Shown here piece by piece: positions 46,298-57,048 of a stretch of DNA of 64,000 bases. A model generated the notes under the pieces. It had not been told where the DNA came from and searched no databases. It worked only from the letters and a program-made list of their open reading frames with translations. The translations under genes were made by a program, and so were the position numbers. Numbering within the stretch: the first letter of the stretch is position 1; each line of letters opens with the position of its first letter. Source of the stretch: Mytilus edulis (Eukaryota; Mollusca; Bivalvia; Mytilida; Mytilidae); assembly GCF_963676685.1 (NCBI RefSeq), contig NC_092354.1, positions 66,104,241 to 66,168,240 of the forward strand. The letters run 5' to 3'.

Positions 46298-47685
46298 TAA
46301 AGTTTAAAATCAGAAGTCTTTGTACGACTTAAAAGTCGGCCTGATGTCGGAAACAATATCCGGACACCTTTTTCTTCTTTTTTCCCAAAATAACTCAAAC
46401 TGAATAATCATAAGAATGGATATAGGACACAGAGGCATGATGATTAACTTATTGGGAAAGGAAGAGAATCGACACACAAAATGAGGTCTTCTCGTTTAAT
46501 AGTATAGATATGACTTGTATAGACTTTAAAGGGAGATAAGCTACAATTTTGACAAAAAGTTAAAATACGATTTCTTTCTTCCAAGTCCTAATGGATGACT
46601 CGGGAATAAAATCTATTACTGATCGGCAGTAACAGCTTGTTAAAGTGTGCCTTCTGATTGGTTGTGCGGGATTAACAAGTACGCAACCACGTACGGTCGG
46701 AATGGGGACATTGAATCCGTGTGCCTTCGCGTGTGTTAAGATTACATCAATATACTCGAAACACCATCAAACGTACAGTTTAAATATTTTTTGCATGCAT
46801 ATGAAGAGATTATTTGTTTAACTTTGGAGGTAAAAACTACGAAAATTAATTCTAAGTTTTATATTACGAACAACTTTTGAATGTGTCATTCAGGTTTAGG
46901 ATGATTGTGGAATTATTTCCAATTATTAAAGCTACCGGATAAAGTACTATTATATAATAAGTCGAAAAGCCCGACGTCTAATTTTTTTGCGATATTTGCT
47001 AATTAACTAAATATTTCAACACTAACAAATAAAAGGATCATAATTGAAAGGGGCAAATCAAGATGAATCGATGGTTATTTATTTAAAATTGTAACAAAAT
47101 AATGAATGAGGGGAACTATGCATAAAAGAGCTTGATGTTTTCTGTGATACATGTTAATCTATACTATTAAACGAGAAGACCTCATTTTGTGTGTCGCTTC
47201 TCTTCTTTCCACAATAAATTAATCAACACGCCTCTGTGTCCTATAGGTACAGTGCATAGTCGCATTTGTCATCCATTCATATGATTATTCAGATTGAGTT
47301 ATTTTGGGAGAAAAACGAGAAAAAAGGCATCCGGATATTGTCCCGTCATTGGACGAAATTTTAAGTCAGATTAGACTTCCGGTTTGCGTTTTTCTTTGAA
47401 CATACACATACTACCAATCTTCTATACTATTAAACGAGAAGACCTCATTTTGTGTGTCGCTTCTCTTCTTTCCACAATAAATTAATCAACACGCCTCTGT
47501 GTCCTATAGGTACAGTGCATAGTCGCATTTGTCATCCATTCATATAATTATTCAGATTGAGTTATTTTGGGAGAAAAACGAGAACCAAAAGGCATCCGGA
47601 TATTGTCCCGTCATTGGACGAAATTTTAAGTCAGATTAGACTTCCGGTTTGCGTTTTTCTTTGAACATACATATACTACTAATAA
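46298..47685. repeat. Family E: two tandem 263-bp copies plus one inverted diverged copy
   Basis: 47160-47422 and 47423-47685 are nearly identical head-to-tail units beginning TATACTATTAAACGAGAAGA, with GACCTCATTTTGTGTGTCGC and GGCATCCGGATATTGTCCC inside. The stretch 46298-46510 is an older reverse-complement copy (ACACAAAATGAGGTCTTCTC, CGTTTAATAGTATAGAT). The spacer 46510-47160 includes a G fragment at 46645-46745. Confidence 0.85.
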
Positions 47686-47949
47686 AGTGTATTTTAATTC
47701 TATCTGCTATCATTTTCAAGTTTACTATCCACGGCGGTCACAGAGTTTATTAAATAGAAGGTCTGTATACTATATCAATGACCACCATGGATCGATTAGT
47801 AAACTTAGAATTGAAAGTAAATACACTTTATTTATACAGTAATGAATGTTCATAATATGCAGATAAGCGCTAAAATAATTCATGTGAACTTTTGATACCT
47901 TTTCTGAAATTCTACAGTCATTAAATCTTTTACAAAATTCATTGATTAC

Positions 47950-48450
47950 AAAAAAAAGAAGATGTGGTATGATTGCCATGTTGAGACAACTCTCCACAAG
48001 AGACCAAAAATGACAAAGAAATTAACAACTATAGGACGGTCGTACGGCCTTCAACAACGAGCAAAGCCCATACCGCATACTCAGCTTTAAAAGGTCCCGA
48101 CATGACGATGTAAAACAATTCAAACGAGAAAACTAGCGGCCTTATTCATGTACAAAGTGGGTCTCATTGGGGTCTAAGCGTGACACGGGATTGCCGATTT
48201 TTTTGTAAGCGTGACACGTGAAAGTCAAATTATTGTGCCGTGAAAACAGAAAATGAAGTCTAGCGGGACACGGGAAATTACAAAAAAATAAGAATTGCTT
48301 TCGTACGTAGTGTAAGCGGGATTCGGGAGTCTGACAAAACAGTAAACGGGATCCGGGATCAGAACCCCCCAATGAGACACCCTACAAAAAATGAACGAAA
48401 AACAAATATGTAACACATAAACAAACGACAACCACTGAATTACAGGCTCC
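47950..48450 (+). mobile_element. Family A copy split by a smaller element
   Basis: AAGAAGATGTGGTATGATTG to GGCCTTATTCATGTAC (48153), then AAAAAATGAACGAAAAACAA onward from 48385. The missing middle of the consensus is only a few A residues, so the interruption is a clean insertion. Confidence 0.85.
48154..48384. mobile_element. Small inverted-repeat element nested in family A
   Basis: GGGTCTCATTGGGG at 48159-48172 pairs with CCCCAATGAGACACCC at 48367-48382. The 200-bp interior has repeated phrases such as GTGACACGGGATT, GCGGGACACGGGA, GGGATTCGGGAG and CGGGATCCGGGATC, related in flavour to the CCCGA-rich block at 2280-2490. Confidence 0.75.
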
Positions 48451-48899
48451 TTACTTAAATGTTCATAACATACTAAAGGTATGTTCATAACATACTAAAG
48501 GTATGTTCATATTGAAATTGTTAGAAAACCAAAAATTGGGAATTTTTGGAAATAAAGGAGGAGGGATAAAAAAAAAAAATTCCTGTCCCCAATAACCTAT
48601 GACTAATGATACTTTTGCTGAAATTCTCCAGTCATTCAATATTTTTACAAAATTCTTCCAACAACACTTTACATACTTTAAACTACGCTCTGAATGCCCG
48701 CGTGTTCTAGTATTGTTTAAAATGAGAAGATATTAAATGAATGATTAAGAAATAACCGACAAAATATAATGAATATGTTGATTCGGTACATTGGCTTTAA
48801 CATTCCTGCGTGATAATTCACATTGCACAGCCCAAATACTATATTAGTGTAAACAATTTTGTTAATAAATACTTTTATTGACAATAATAACATAAACAT

Positions 48900-49220
48900 A
48901 ACAATATATATATGACAGTTTGTTAGGATTGGAAAACAAGTAAATTTTTACTTTTACTTCAACAACCAATTAAAACCATAATTTAGACCGGACCTTTATC
49001 CTGTAAGTGATTGTTTTGTTTTCTCCATCATTATTCTGACGTGTTAGTTGCAATGACGAACATTTATAAATGCAATATAAACGTGTCCCTCGTATGGTCA
49101 ACGGTCGTTCGGTGAAGATTTCAATCGGTTTAGGTCACGAGGTGTGCTTATCTTGAATCAAACAAAGATAAGGTGGATACTACGAACATCATTTCAGACG
49201 AGATATAGTTAAGAATAGCA
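48900..49220 (+). promoter_or_regulatory. Presumed promoter of the WAP gene
   Basis: TATAAA occurs at 49065-49070 and 49076-49081, about 140-155 bases before the ATG. A pair of GATA-type sites in opposite orientation, CTTATCT (49147-49153) and AGATAAG (49166-49172), lies closer to the start. GATA factors regulate blood-cell genes in many animals, so the pair could fit haemocyte expression, but that is inference. Confidence 0.4.
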
Positions 49221-51712
49221 ATGGAAGTTGTTCAAATCCTATGTGTATTGAGTGTGATTGCCTTCTCAAGCGTAAGTATACAATATAACTGATCATTTAT
49301 ATTGAAGGGGTCAGCTGAAGCAAGACTTCTCCTTGCCATTTTGAAGACCATTTAGTAATTTAATTATATCATTTATTGGTAAATAAACGGTTGACATGTA
49401 TTTTGCAAAAACAAGCACTGTACACTGTACATAAACAGCATTTTAAAGCAATACTGAACGGATCGTCAAAATTTGGAAATCTCTTTTTACTAGAGCAACC
49501 CCTCAATAAAATGAATTTATTTGCAGCATGTACAGTTTATACCTATGACTGGTCGCTCCGAGTCAGAATGTGACCGGGTAGGTTGACATGACGACTATAT
49601 ATTGTACCGCGACCTATTTGAAAAAAAAGAAGATGCAGTATATACGATTTATAATTGATATGAGACATGATAACGCAACGTTATCGACAAGAACGGTCAA
49701 GTTAAAAAATTGGGATCGACATATCACAATATTATCGCACCGCGGGTAAAATATCACGTTGTGATTGGTTTAACGCCGTCACGTGGTGACCCGAGACCGT
49801 AGGGGGTTAGTAATTTCATAGGGGGTTCATGACGCGTTAATGGTGACGTCATCTATTAATGTTGCTGTGATTCATTGTTTATTTTTATCATAACTCAGCA
49901 GAAAAAGTCCAGCGTTCGATAAATTCGTTATACGGTTAACTACTGACCCCCTACGGACCATAGAGGGTGAATAAAATCCATAGGGGATTCGGTCTCCGGC
50001 CTCACCCCCTATGAATTTTACTAACCCTCTATGGATCCGTAGGTGGTCAGTAGCGAACCATATAAATTATAATATTTTCGCATCAAGATATGCATGTTCT
50101 ATTTGCCACTGGAAGTTAAATACAGATTAGTTATCTATTATGATCGTGCGATATTCAGAGAACTAATTAACTAATTGCAAACATATCTATCTTAGGCTTT
50201 TAAACTAGCAAGTACTGATAGCTGCCCAAATACCGACGAGATCGTTGGAATATGTGTATTTGACCCATCTAGGAACTGTGTTAATCAAGACCAGTGTCCA
50301 TCTGGTAAGTTTTGTAAAAAAAATTTATTACGTATTGAAATACATTGTTTATGAAATACTTGTCCTACTGCATGTATATTAGAATAAAGAATAGAAACGG
50401 GGAATTATTAGGCCAAATGAAAAAAGATGTGCTTCCTTTTACCCTACCCTCCCTATTTCTTAAGCTAAAAGATAACATAGCCTAACGTTTTTTTGGTAGT
50501 CATTTTTCATTGAGCACGGTTGAAGTCAGAATGTCCCTTCCTTAGACTCAATGAAAAATAAAGATAAATATTAGACTTAACTATTACGTAAAAAGTGAGC
50601 ATGATAATTGATGATTATGTTGACATTGAAGCAATGTAATGAGATCGGAAAAGTCTGGTTCCAAAACATTTGACGATCTGATCCATTTATCTTATAATCT
50701 AACCAGATATTCACCAAAAAAACCTTCACAAAGTTTTTTGCTGAAAATGCCGAGGTCTAACACCTTTCAGCAAGATTTAATTAACCCTTAGGATAGAATT
50801 GTGTTCATTTACTCGGAAAGCAATTATGAATTTTATTTTATCCCGTTTGCACTTTTTTCGAATTATTTGAATTAACATGACATTTGTATTACATTTTCAG
50901 GATATAAATGTTGTCCGTATGGATGTGGTTCTCAGTGCTTAGCTGTTACTGTTAACTTCCAGCATCTTGGTACGTTTAATTTTTACTAGCAAACAATTCT
51001 ATGTTTGTTGAGTATTTTCTATTTATTTACTTGTAAATTGTATTGCCTGTATTGCATATCAGCTGTGGAATTTTGATCAGACAGTATGAGTTTTGAAAAT
51101 GAACATAACAACGGTAGTACTGCTGATTTTACATTTATTATGAAAATGTTGATCATGCTCTCTAAATTATGCACCAATTTCAATTTTACTTTCGAAAAAA
51201 AATATTCCATGTATGAATATTCTCGATTGGGTTGTTTACCTTTGAACGCATCTAATCTCGCAATCTCTCATTAGCTCATTTTAAAATATATTCAACCATT
51301 GATGGTTAAAGGATTATTAGGTTATCCATTTTTCAATTTACATATTGTGGCCAATAGTATTACACACGTTCGTCTGTCTGTCCGGTAATATGAAACAATC
51401 TGAAGATGTAGCCAATGAATGATATATCCACCAAAGTTCAAAGGAAGTGAAATGTCTATCCGGAAAAAAATACGACAATAAAGTAATCATGCATAATTTT
51501 TTTATAGCTTGAAGTAAAAGTCGGCAGGTTATAATATTCAGTATCTATTGTGTTTTATAGGGTCTTGCAATGCCCAAATGACAGGAACATTGGGTGCTAA
51601 ATCATGTGGACACGATCAAGCATGTCAGACCAACGAGAAATGTTGCAGTGGTCATTGTGTTGCTGTTCGGAAGTTCTCTGTAAACGTTCTGAACCCAATT
51701 ACAAATCAGTAA
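49221..51712 (+). CDS. Secreted WAP-domain protein, four exons, 126 residues
   Basis: Exons 49221-49271, 50196-50304, 50901-50969 and 51561-51712 all have GT/AG boundaries (intron phases 0, 1, 1) and join into one frame ending TAA at 51710-51712. Exon 1 is a signal peptide (MEVVQILCVLSVIAFSS). Residues 27-66 form a canonical four-disulfide-core WAP domain, with Cys27, 37, 45, 51, 57, 58, 62 and 66. Residues 79-109 form a second, degenerate unit with only six Cys (79, 92, 98, 104, 105, 109). Its spacing matches WAP cysteines 3 to 7, with one early Cys and the last one missing. WAP proteins act outside the cell as protease inhibitors, antibacterial factors or shell-matrix components; which applies here cannot be told. 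The gene is compact and looks intact. The ATG is the first in frame and opens the hydrophobic leader. Confidence 0.9.
49935..50058. repeat. Foldback element in intron 1 of the WAP gene
   Basis: The left arm has ACTGACCCCCTACGGACC and ATAGAGGGTGAATAAAAT. The right arm has ATTTTACTAACCCTCTATGG and ATCCGTAGGTGGTCAGT. Together they form an approximately 45-55 bp stem around the centre GGTCTCCGGCC. A partial relative (GAGACCGTAGGGGGTTAGTA) lies upstream at 49791-49830, suggesting the whole stretch 49740-50058 is one repeat insertion. Confidence 0.85.
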
Positions 51713-51803
51713 TAAAAGACCATCAGCTTTGTCATGTGACTGTTATATAAAATTCCTATACAATTAATTGTGCAAACATTTATACTATAAAGATATTATC
51801 ATG

Positions 51804-51809
51804 AATAAA
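51804..51809 (+). terminator. Polyadenylation signal of the WAP gene
   Basis: AATAAA 92 bases after the stop codon, in ATGAATAAATG. An earlier AATAAA overlaps the stop region at about 51711 but is too close to be the likely signal. Confidence 0.55.
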
Positions 51810-51852
51810 TGTAGTTAACAATAGTTTTTTACGACAAATATTTATCTATAAA

Positions 51853-52193
51853 ATTGAGAATGGCAACGGGGAATGTGTCAAAGAGACAACAACAAAAGCT
51901 GCGCGCAAACGTAAAACATTTTAATCCCCAAATGCGCGCCAACGTAGTGCGCCCGACCATAGAGCAGACAACAGCCGAAGGCCGCCAATGGCTTTTCAAT
52001 GCACCCGGAGGCGTCTTTCAGGTGGCTCCTGAACAAATATGTATTATTGTATACTAGTTCACTCACAGTGATAATGGACGTTATATTAAACTCCGAATTA
52101 TACACAAGAAACTAAAATTAAAAATCATACAAGACTAACAAAGGCAAGAGGCTCCTTACTTTGGGACAGGCGCAATAATGCGACGGGGTTAAT
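51853..52193 (+). repeat. Family K interspersed repeat
   Basis: Starts GAGAATGGCAACGGGGAATG and TGTCAAAGAGACAACAAC and continues through CGACCATAGAGCAGACAACA and AAACTCCGAATTATACACAA to GGGACAGGCGCAATAATGCG. The start also appears at 37497. It begins about 45 bases after the WAP polyadenylation signal. The frame 51854-52057 is repeat-derived. Confidence 0.65.
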
Positions 52194-52194
52194 A

Positions 52195-52560
52195 GATATA
52201 GGAAGATGTGGTGTGAGTGCCAATGAGACAACTCTCCATCCTAATAACAATTTTAAAAAAAGTAAACCCTTATAGGTCAATGTACGGCCTTCAACACGGA
52301 GCCTTGGCTCACACCGAACAAGCTATAAAGGGCCCCAAAATTACTAGTGTAAAACCATTCAAACGGGAAAAATAACGGTCTAATCTATATAAAATAAAAA
52401 AACGAGAAACGAGAAACACGTATTAATTATAATTACATAAACAAACGACAACTACTGTACATCAGATTCCTGACTTAGGACAGGTGCAAACATTTGCAGC
52501 GGGATTAAACGTTTTAATGGATCCAAACCTTCTCCCTTTTTCTGAAACAGTAGCATAACA
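52195..52560 (+). repeat. Family A variant
   Basis: GGAAGATGTGGTGTGAGTGC, CAATGTACGGCCTTCAACAC, GCTATAAAGGGCCCC and AATAACGGTCTAATCTATAT are recognisable but diverged from the 7613 copy. It follows the family K copy directly. Confidence 0.75.
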
Positions 52561-52889
52561 TCACAACATAGAAAAACACACGATAAAATATTAAGCATAT
52601 TTTTGAGATCTCAACCCTCCCTTTAGCCAATGTAGAAAAAACAATACGCACAGTAAAACTCAGTTTAAGAGAAGTCCGATGTCAGAATAGATAACAAAAG
52701 AATATAAAACTATACCTGTCTAAATTATTTATTTTCAAATAATGCACCTTTAAAAATGAAACTGAAAGGGTTATGTGGAGAATATGTTGCTAATAATTGT
52801 TTACTCTGGTTCTAGATTCACAATAGGAGACTGAACATAAATTGTCAACCTTTAAAAATGTTACGATATTCCTGTTGAAAAACAATATA

Positions 52890-53540
52890 AAGATAAGAAG
52901 ATTTGATATGATTCCGAATGAGACAACTCTCCGCAAGAGACCAAATGACACAGAAATTAACAACTTTAGAATATCGTCCGTCCTTCAACAATGACCAAGG
53001 CCCATATCGCATAGATTGCTATAAAATTCCCCGAAATGGCAAACAAGTCAAATGTGAAAACTAACGGCCCGATTTATATACAAAACAATGAACGAAAAAC
53101 GAATATGTTACAAAGAAGCAAATGGCAACCACTGAATCGCAGGCTTTAACTGTGAAAGGCATATACAGGAAAAGGCGGGTTTAACTAGTTTGTAGGCACC
53201 AAAGCCTCCCACTAACCTTGGACAGTGGAGTAAAGACAAAAAAAAATAACAACAAACTATGAAAAACGAATATGAGACAACCTCTGTATTACAGGCTCAT
53301 GACTTAGCACATGCACATATATAATGTGGCGGGGTTAATTTCGTTTGAAGGCACCCAACACCATTTCCTTAACATCTTACAATACAACATAAGAACAGAC
53401 TAGAAAATTAGTTGAAAAAGTCTCAACTCATCACTTGAAAACACACATATATTACACCTTACAAAAAAACAGAATGGACGTGGCCGGGTACTTATACATC
53501 CCAGCAATAAAACGACACTTGTAACAGATCCGAGGGTACT
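52890..53540 (+). repeat. Family A copy, long and worn, with a partial internal repeat
   Basis: GATATGATTCCGAATGAGAC, CTAACGGCCCGATTTATATA and CAATGAACGAAAAACGAATA precede two successive GTGGCGGGG/AGGCGGG-type segments near 53180 and 53330, then GGACGTGGCCGGGTACTTAT near 53474. The later match to the 8040 region shows this copy extends to the far end of the family A unit. Confidence 0.7.
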
Positions 53541-53544
53541 TATC

Positions 53545-53830
53545 AAAGTGTGACGTCCGTTTGGCTGTGTAGGATGTTCTAATACAGAGTCACATCCGAT
53601 CTAAATGGGGAAGAAAAATCCAATGACTCGTGTAGAAAGATTGCTCAGCTCATTGCACTTTATAAACCCTTGCAAAATTTATTGAGGGATCTGTATGAGA
53701 CATGTTGCAAGGCAAAACGTTCTGTACACTCCAATATATCTTCATGTTCAAGTGGGAGTCCAAATTTGTTCCCGTCCTGACCATACATGAAGTATTTCCC
53801 ACTGGGCGATAAGCAACAAACAATCAGTTA
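53545..53830 (+). repeat. Family G fragment
   Basis: GTGACGTCCGTTTGGCTGTG, ATAAACCCTTGCAAAATTTA, GTTGCAAGGCAAAACGTTC and AAGTATTTCCCACTGGGCGA match the two ends of the 27.6-29.1 kb copy without its tandem interior. Confidence 0.75.
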
Positions 53831-54299
53831 TTCAATCAATCCTTTACTTTTTGAGGCGTCGACCTTAGTTGCATTTTCATTAACCTGTGTTCATCAACCG
53901 TATAATTTTATTTTTATGAAAACAGCATACAGATTTTCGTATTTTAGAGAAACTCCGGTATTGAGCAATCATGTATATTTTTATAGATAAAAATTGCTCA
54001 GCTCTTATGTATTTCTTAAGTCCAATAAAAAAGACTAAAGGAAATACAAACACATTCAAAACACTACACAGAAAAAAATAACGTTGTTCGTCAAAAGCCA
54101 ACCCAGAGTGAACTTAGATGTTCCGGTAAGTCATGTTATTGGTACTTAAATGAATGAAATCATTCATGTTGTTTATTAATTATTATACATTATTATTTAA
54201 AAAGTATGTTTATAGGTTTAATGTCAGATATATACTTTTTATGTGGGGATGTATGAATACCCTTCCACGTCCGGTTAGTTGTTAGCTGTCGTTCTGCTT

Positions 54300-54630
54300 T
54301 GTATCTATCTGATGAGCTAAGTCCTATGCAACTGATTTTTATAGTTTGTTCGTATGTTGTAATGTAAAACCACTCTCCTTGGTTTACTAGTTTAACCTCG
54401 CACATTCTATATGTGCCTGTCCGAAGTCAGGAGCGTGCATGTAAGGGTTGTCGTTTTTTGCTGTATATCATATTTGTTTTTCGTTCATTATTTTGTTAAT
54501 AAATCAGGTCGTTACTTTTCGCGGGCCCTTTATAGCTTGCTATTTGGTGTGAGCCAATGTTTCGTGTTGAAGACCGTACTTTGACCTATAATAGTTTACT
54601 TTTACAAATTGCAACTTGAATGGAGAGTTA
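54300..54630 (-). repeat. Family A copy, inverted, 3' part
   Basis: GCAACTGATTTTTATAGTTT, TGTCCGAAGTCAGGAGCGTG, TCATATTTGTTTTTCGTTCA and TGAAGACCGTACTTTGACCT are the reverse complement of family A text. It continues into the duplicated segment described next. Confidence 0.7.
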
Positions 54631-55451
54631 TCCCATTGACACTCATACCACTTTATCCCATTGACACTCATACCACTTTATCCCATTGACACTCATACCA
54701 CTTCTTCCTATATCTATTTAGTACACGGATTTCAAAGCTTGACAACAAGTCCCTAATATGAGGGGGGACAGGGGTAAGGGAGACAGGGAGAAAGGGGTAG
54801 GAGAAAGGGGGTAGGAGAAAGGAGAGGAAGGCTGGGAGAAAGGAGAAAAAATAAAATATCTCTCCTTTTTAAAAAAATTCTAATATTTCAAGAAAAAATA
54901 TCACAAAAGGAGATGTTTTATTCTAATGAGAGAAAGGAGAACGGGGGTAGGAGAAAGGAGAAGAGGGTGGGAGAAGGGAGAAGGGTACCCCCTGTCCTCC
55001 CCCTCTAATATGTGTACGCCATTTATCTCACTATCTTATATCAGTCACGTCTGCAGATTAGTATTCCATAGAAAAACTTAAAAATAGACATGCAAACAGA
55101 AATCACCGATGAACTGTCAGAATAATCTGTCATAAATCTGTTCTAAACTGTCCTAGAAACTGTCAGGATCAGTTCCAGGGTAGAATTGTCCGAATCAGTT
55201 CGTGTAAATTCTGGTCGTATAACTGTCGGCAGAATTGTAACGTGAATGGAGAGTTGTCTCATTGGCACTTATATCACTTCTTCTTATATCTATTTAGTAC
55301 ACGAAGTTCAAGGATTTACAACAAGTCCCTAATATATGTACGCCATTTATCCCCCTATTTTTATCATATCTAGAAAACCAGTCACGTCCACAGATCGGTA
55401 TTCCATAGAAAAACTAAAAAAAATAGAAATAATATGCCAACAGAAATCACT
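54608..55451 (+). repeat. Duplicated segment (54608-55107 and 55232-55451), one copy filled by an insertion
   Basis: Both copies share TGAATGGAGAGTT, CTTCTTC-TATATCTATTTAG, ACAACAAGTCCCTAATAT, TACGCCATTTATC, CAGTCACGTC, AGTATTCCATAGAAAAACT-like text and CAACAGAAATCAC-like text. In the first copy a 25-bp phrase (TATCCCATTGACACTCATAC plus five bases) is repeated three times near 54629-54703. Confidence 0.85.
54761..55004. mobile_element. Purine-rich foldback insertion with 8-bp target duplication
   Basis: The left end AGGGGGGACAGGGGTA and right end TACCCCCTGTCCTCCCCCT are near-inverted repeats. CTAATATG borders both sides (54753-54760 and 55005-55012). The paralogous segment at about 55333 reads CCCTAATATATGTACGCC with no insertion, i.e. 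the empty site. The inside is a GGGAGAAAGGAGA-type purine tract on either side of an AT-rich core. No coding capacity. Confidence 0.85.
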
Positions 55452-55683
55452 GATGACATTCATTACTTTAGATTGAGACAAGCTTATTACATAAAACCTA
55501 ATTATATTTGCAAATAATATCAAGTTTTTGTGATTTCTGACAGTTGTGTATGAATCAATAAAATATAGATTGATAGATATACTAGTTGTACTTTTTAAAT
55601 GAAAAGTTGTATAACAAATTTTGTAGATGTTCTATTATATATATAAATCATATCGAAGATTAAAAAGAAAAGTGGATAAATTT

Positions 55684-56010
55684 AAAGAGCAGAGAAGTGA
55701 GGGAAATATAAAGCGTTATATATCAGTTTTAACCTCACAGAATATCACAAATGAGTTTATAATTTAAAGAGCAGAGCAGTGAGGGAAATATAAAGCGTTA
55801 TATATCAGTTTTAACCTCACAGAATATCACAAATAAGGTTATAATTTAAAGAGCAGAGAAGTGAGGGAATGTTAAGCGTTATATATCAGTTTTAACCTCA
55901 CAGAATATCACAAATGAGGTTATAATTTAAAGAGCAGAGAAGTGAGAGAATGATAAGCGTTATATATCAGTTTTAACCTCACAGAATATCACAATTGAGG
56001 TTATGTTCGG
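55684..56010 (+). repeat. Tandem array, four 81-82 bp units
   Basis: Unit starts at 55684, 55766, 55848 and 55929, each with AAAGAGCAGAG-AGTGAG, AAGCGTTATATATCAGTTTT and AACCTCACAGAATATCACAA. GTGAG and CTCAC within a unit can pair. Divergence is only a few bases per unit. Confidence 0.9.
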
Positions 56011-56039
56011 TAGGGACAGTTTTTTCTTCTCAGAAAAAT

Positions 56040-56215
56040 GCCAGTAACGAACCCCCTTACAGTTTTTTTTTACAACGGTGCTTAACATACAGAGCATGCA
56101 ACTCTCTACAAGAAGCATCGGATTTAACATACCCGTTGTAAACTGACGAGGCTACGTTTTTGCACATCCAGCACAGTCAAACAAACACCCCACTTTTGCA
56201 AGGGTTTAAATGCCT
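56040..56215 (-). repeat. Family G fragment, inverted
   Basis: On the minus strand AACCCTTGCAAAAGTGGGGT, GTTTGACTGTGCTGGATGT and ATCCGATGCTTCTTGTAGAG follow the family G 5' text. Confidence 0.7.
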
Positions 56216-57048
56216 GACATTACAAGACAGAAGTGACCATATATCTATTCATTAGTCATCGTTATGTAAAAAAGTACAATCTATGTGTAAAATTATTTTA
56301 TTATAAAACTATAATTCAAGTAAATAGAAATGGTTTCTCTGATGATATGTACAATGTGAACTATATTCAAATAAAAGTTTAATACATTAACACTATTGGT
56401 CTGTTTGTAGTTTCTGAACACAAGTAATTTCATAGATCCTATATCTCAGCACTAACATATCTTTTCACATCCGATATGACTGTACTTTCTTTGACCTTCA
56501 AAAAAGGGAATGAAATATATAAGATGTCTTTGTCAAAGTGTTAAAAGTAAAATACACGTATTAGACCCCTATTATATTCACTGTTTTTTTTATAACTTTT
56601 TCTTATGTAATTCTTTTATGTTTTATTTTTTCTTGAACACTGTCACCCCTGATTTATACTTCAGTTTCTATTCTTGTTTTTGTTTGCTTGTTTACAAAAT
56701 AGTGTTGACGGCTGATATGGTCTATCCAATGTTTTGGGGAATCTTGTCTTTAGTTTTTTATTCAAAATCATGCTTCGACTATGTGTCATTTAGTTAAGAT
56801 AATTAAGAAATAACTAAAATATGACAAAGACATGAAAATTAAAGGTGTCTTGAAGTCCCTTGTTATGGACAAGTCCAACAGAAAAAGGCATGACTAACCA
56901 GCATTGCTGCAAATTTGGGTCGTTATATTCTTATGCTTTATGAGGCAAACAATAATTGCTAGTTAGACCGAGAGTCAAATACGGAGAGGAACTGAATTAT
57001 TCGTGTTTAACAAGTACTAACACTACACTAACGATGAAAATAACTTAC
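56216..57048. other. Interval below the serine-rich gene exons
   Basis: This should be intron, or hold the next exon, of the minus-strand gene. I could not find a phase-compatible exon. The plus-strand frame 56510-56797 is Phe/Tyr-rich with no motif. Confidence 0.35.

Larger units (their letters stand above)
45703..48710. mobile_element. 3.0-kb TIR element flanked by TA, with nested insertions
   Basis: The left end CTAGAACACACCCGCG (45703) and right end CGCGTGTTCTAG (to 48710) start inverted repeats of roughly 105 bp. Shared interior text includes AAAGTATGTAAA, GAATT-TTGTAAAAA and CTGGAGAATTT. TA borders both ends (45701-45702 and 48711-48712), as expected for a TA-duplicating DNA transposon. 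A second copy of right-end text (CAGTCATTAAATCTTTTACA) lies internally near 47915. No transposase frame remains. A family A copy and a smaller inverted-repeat element are inserted within it. The single end at 1878 is a relative. Confidence 0.7.
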
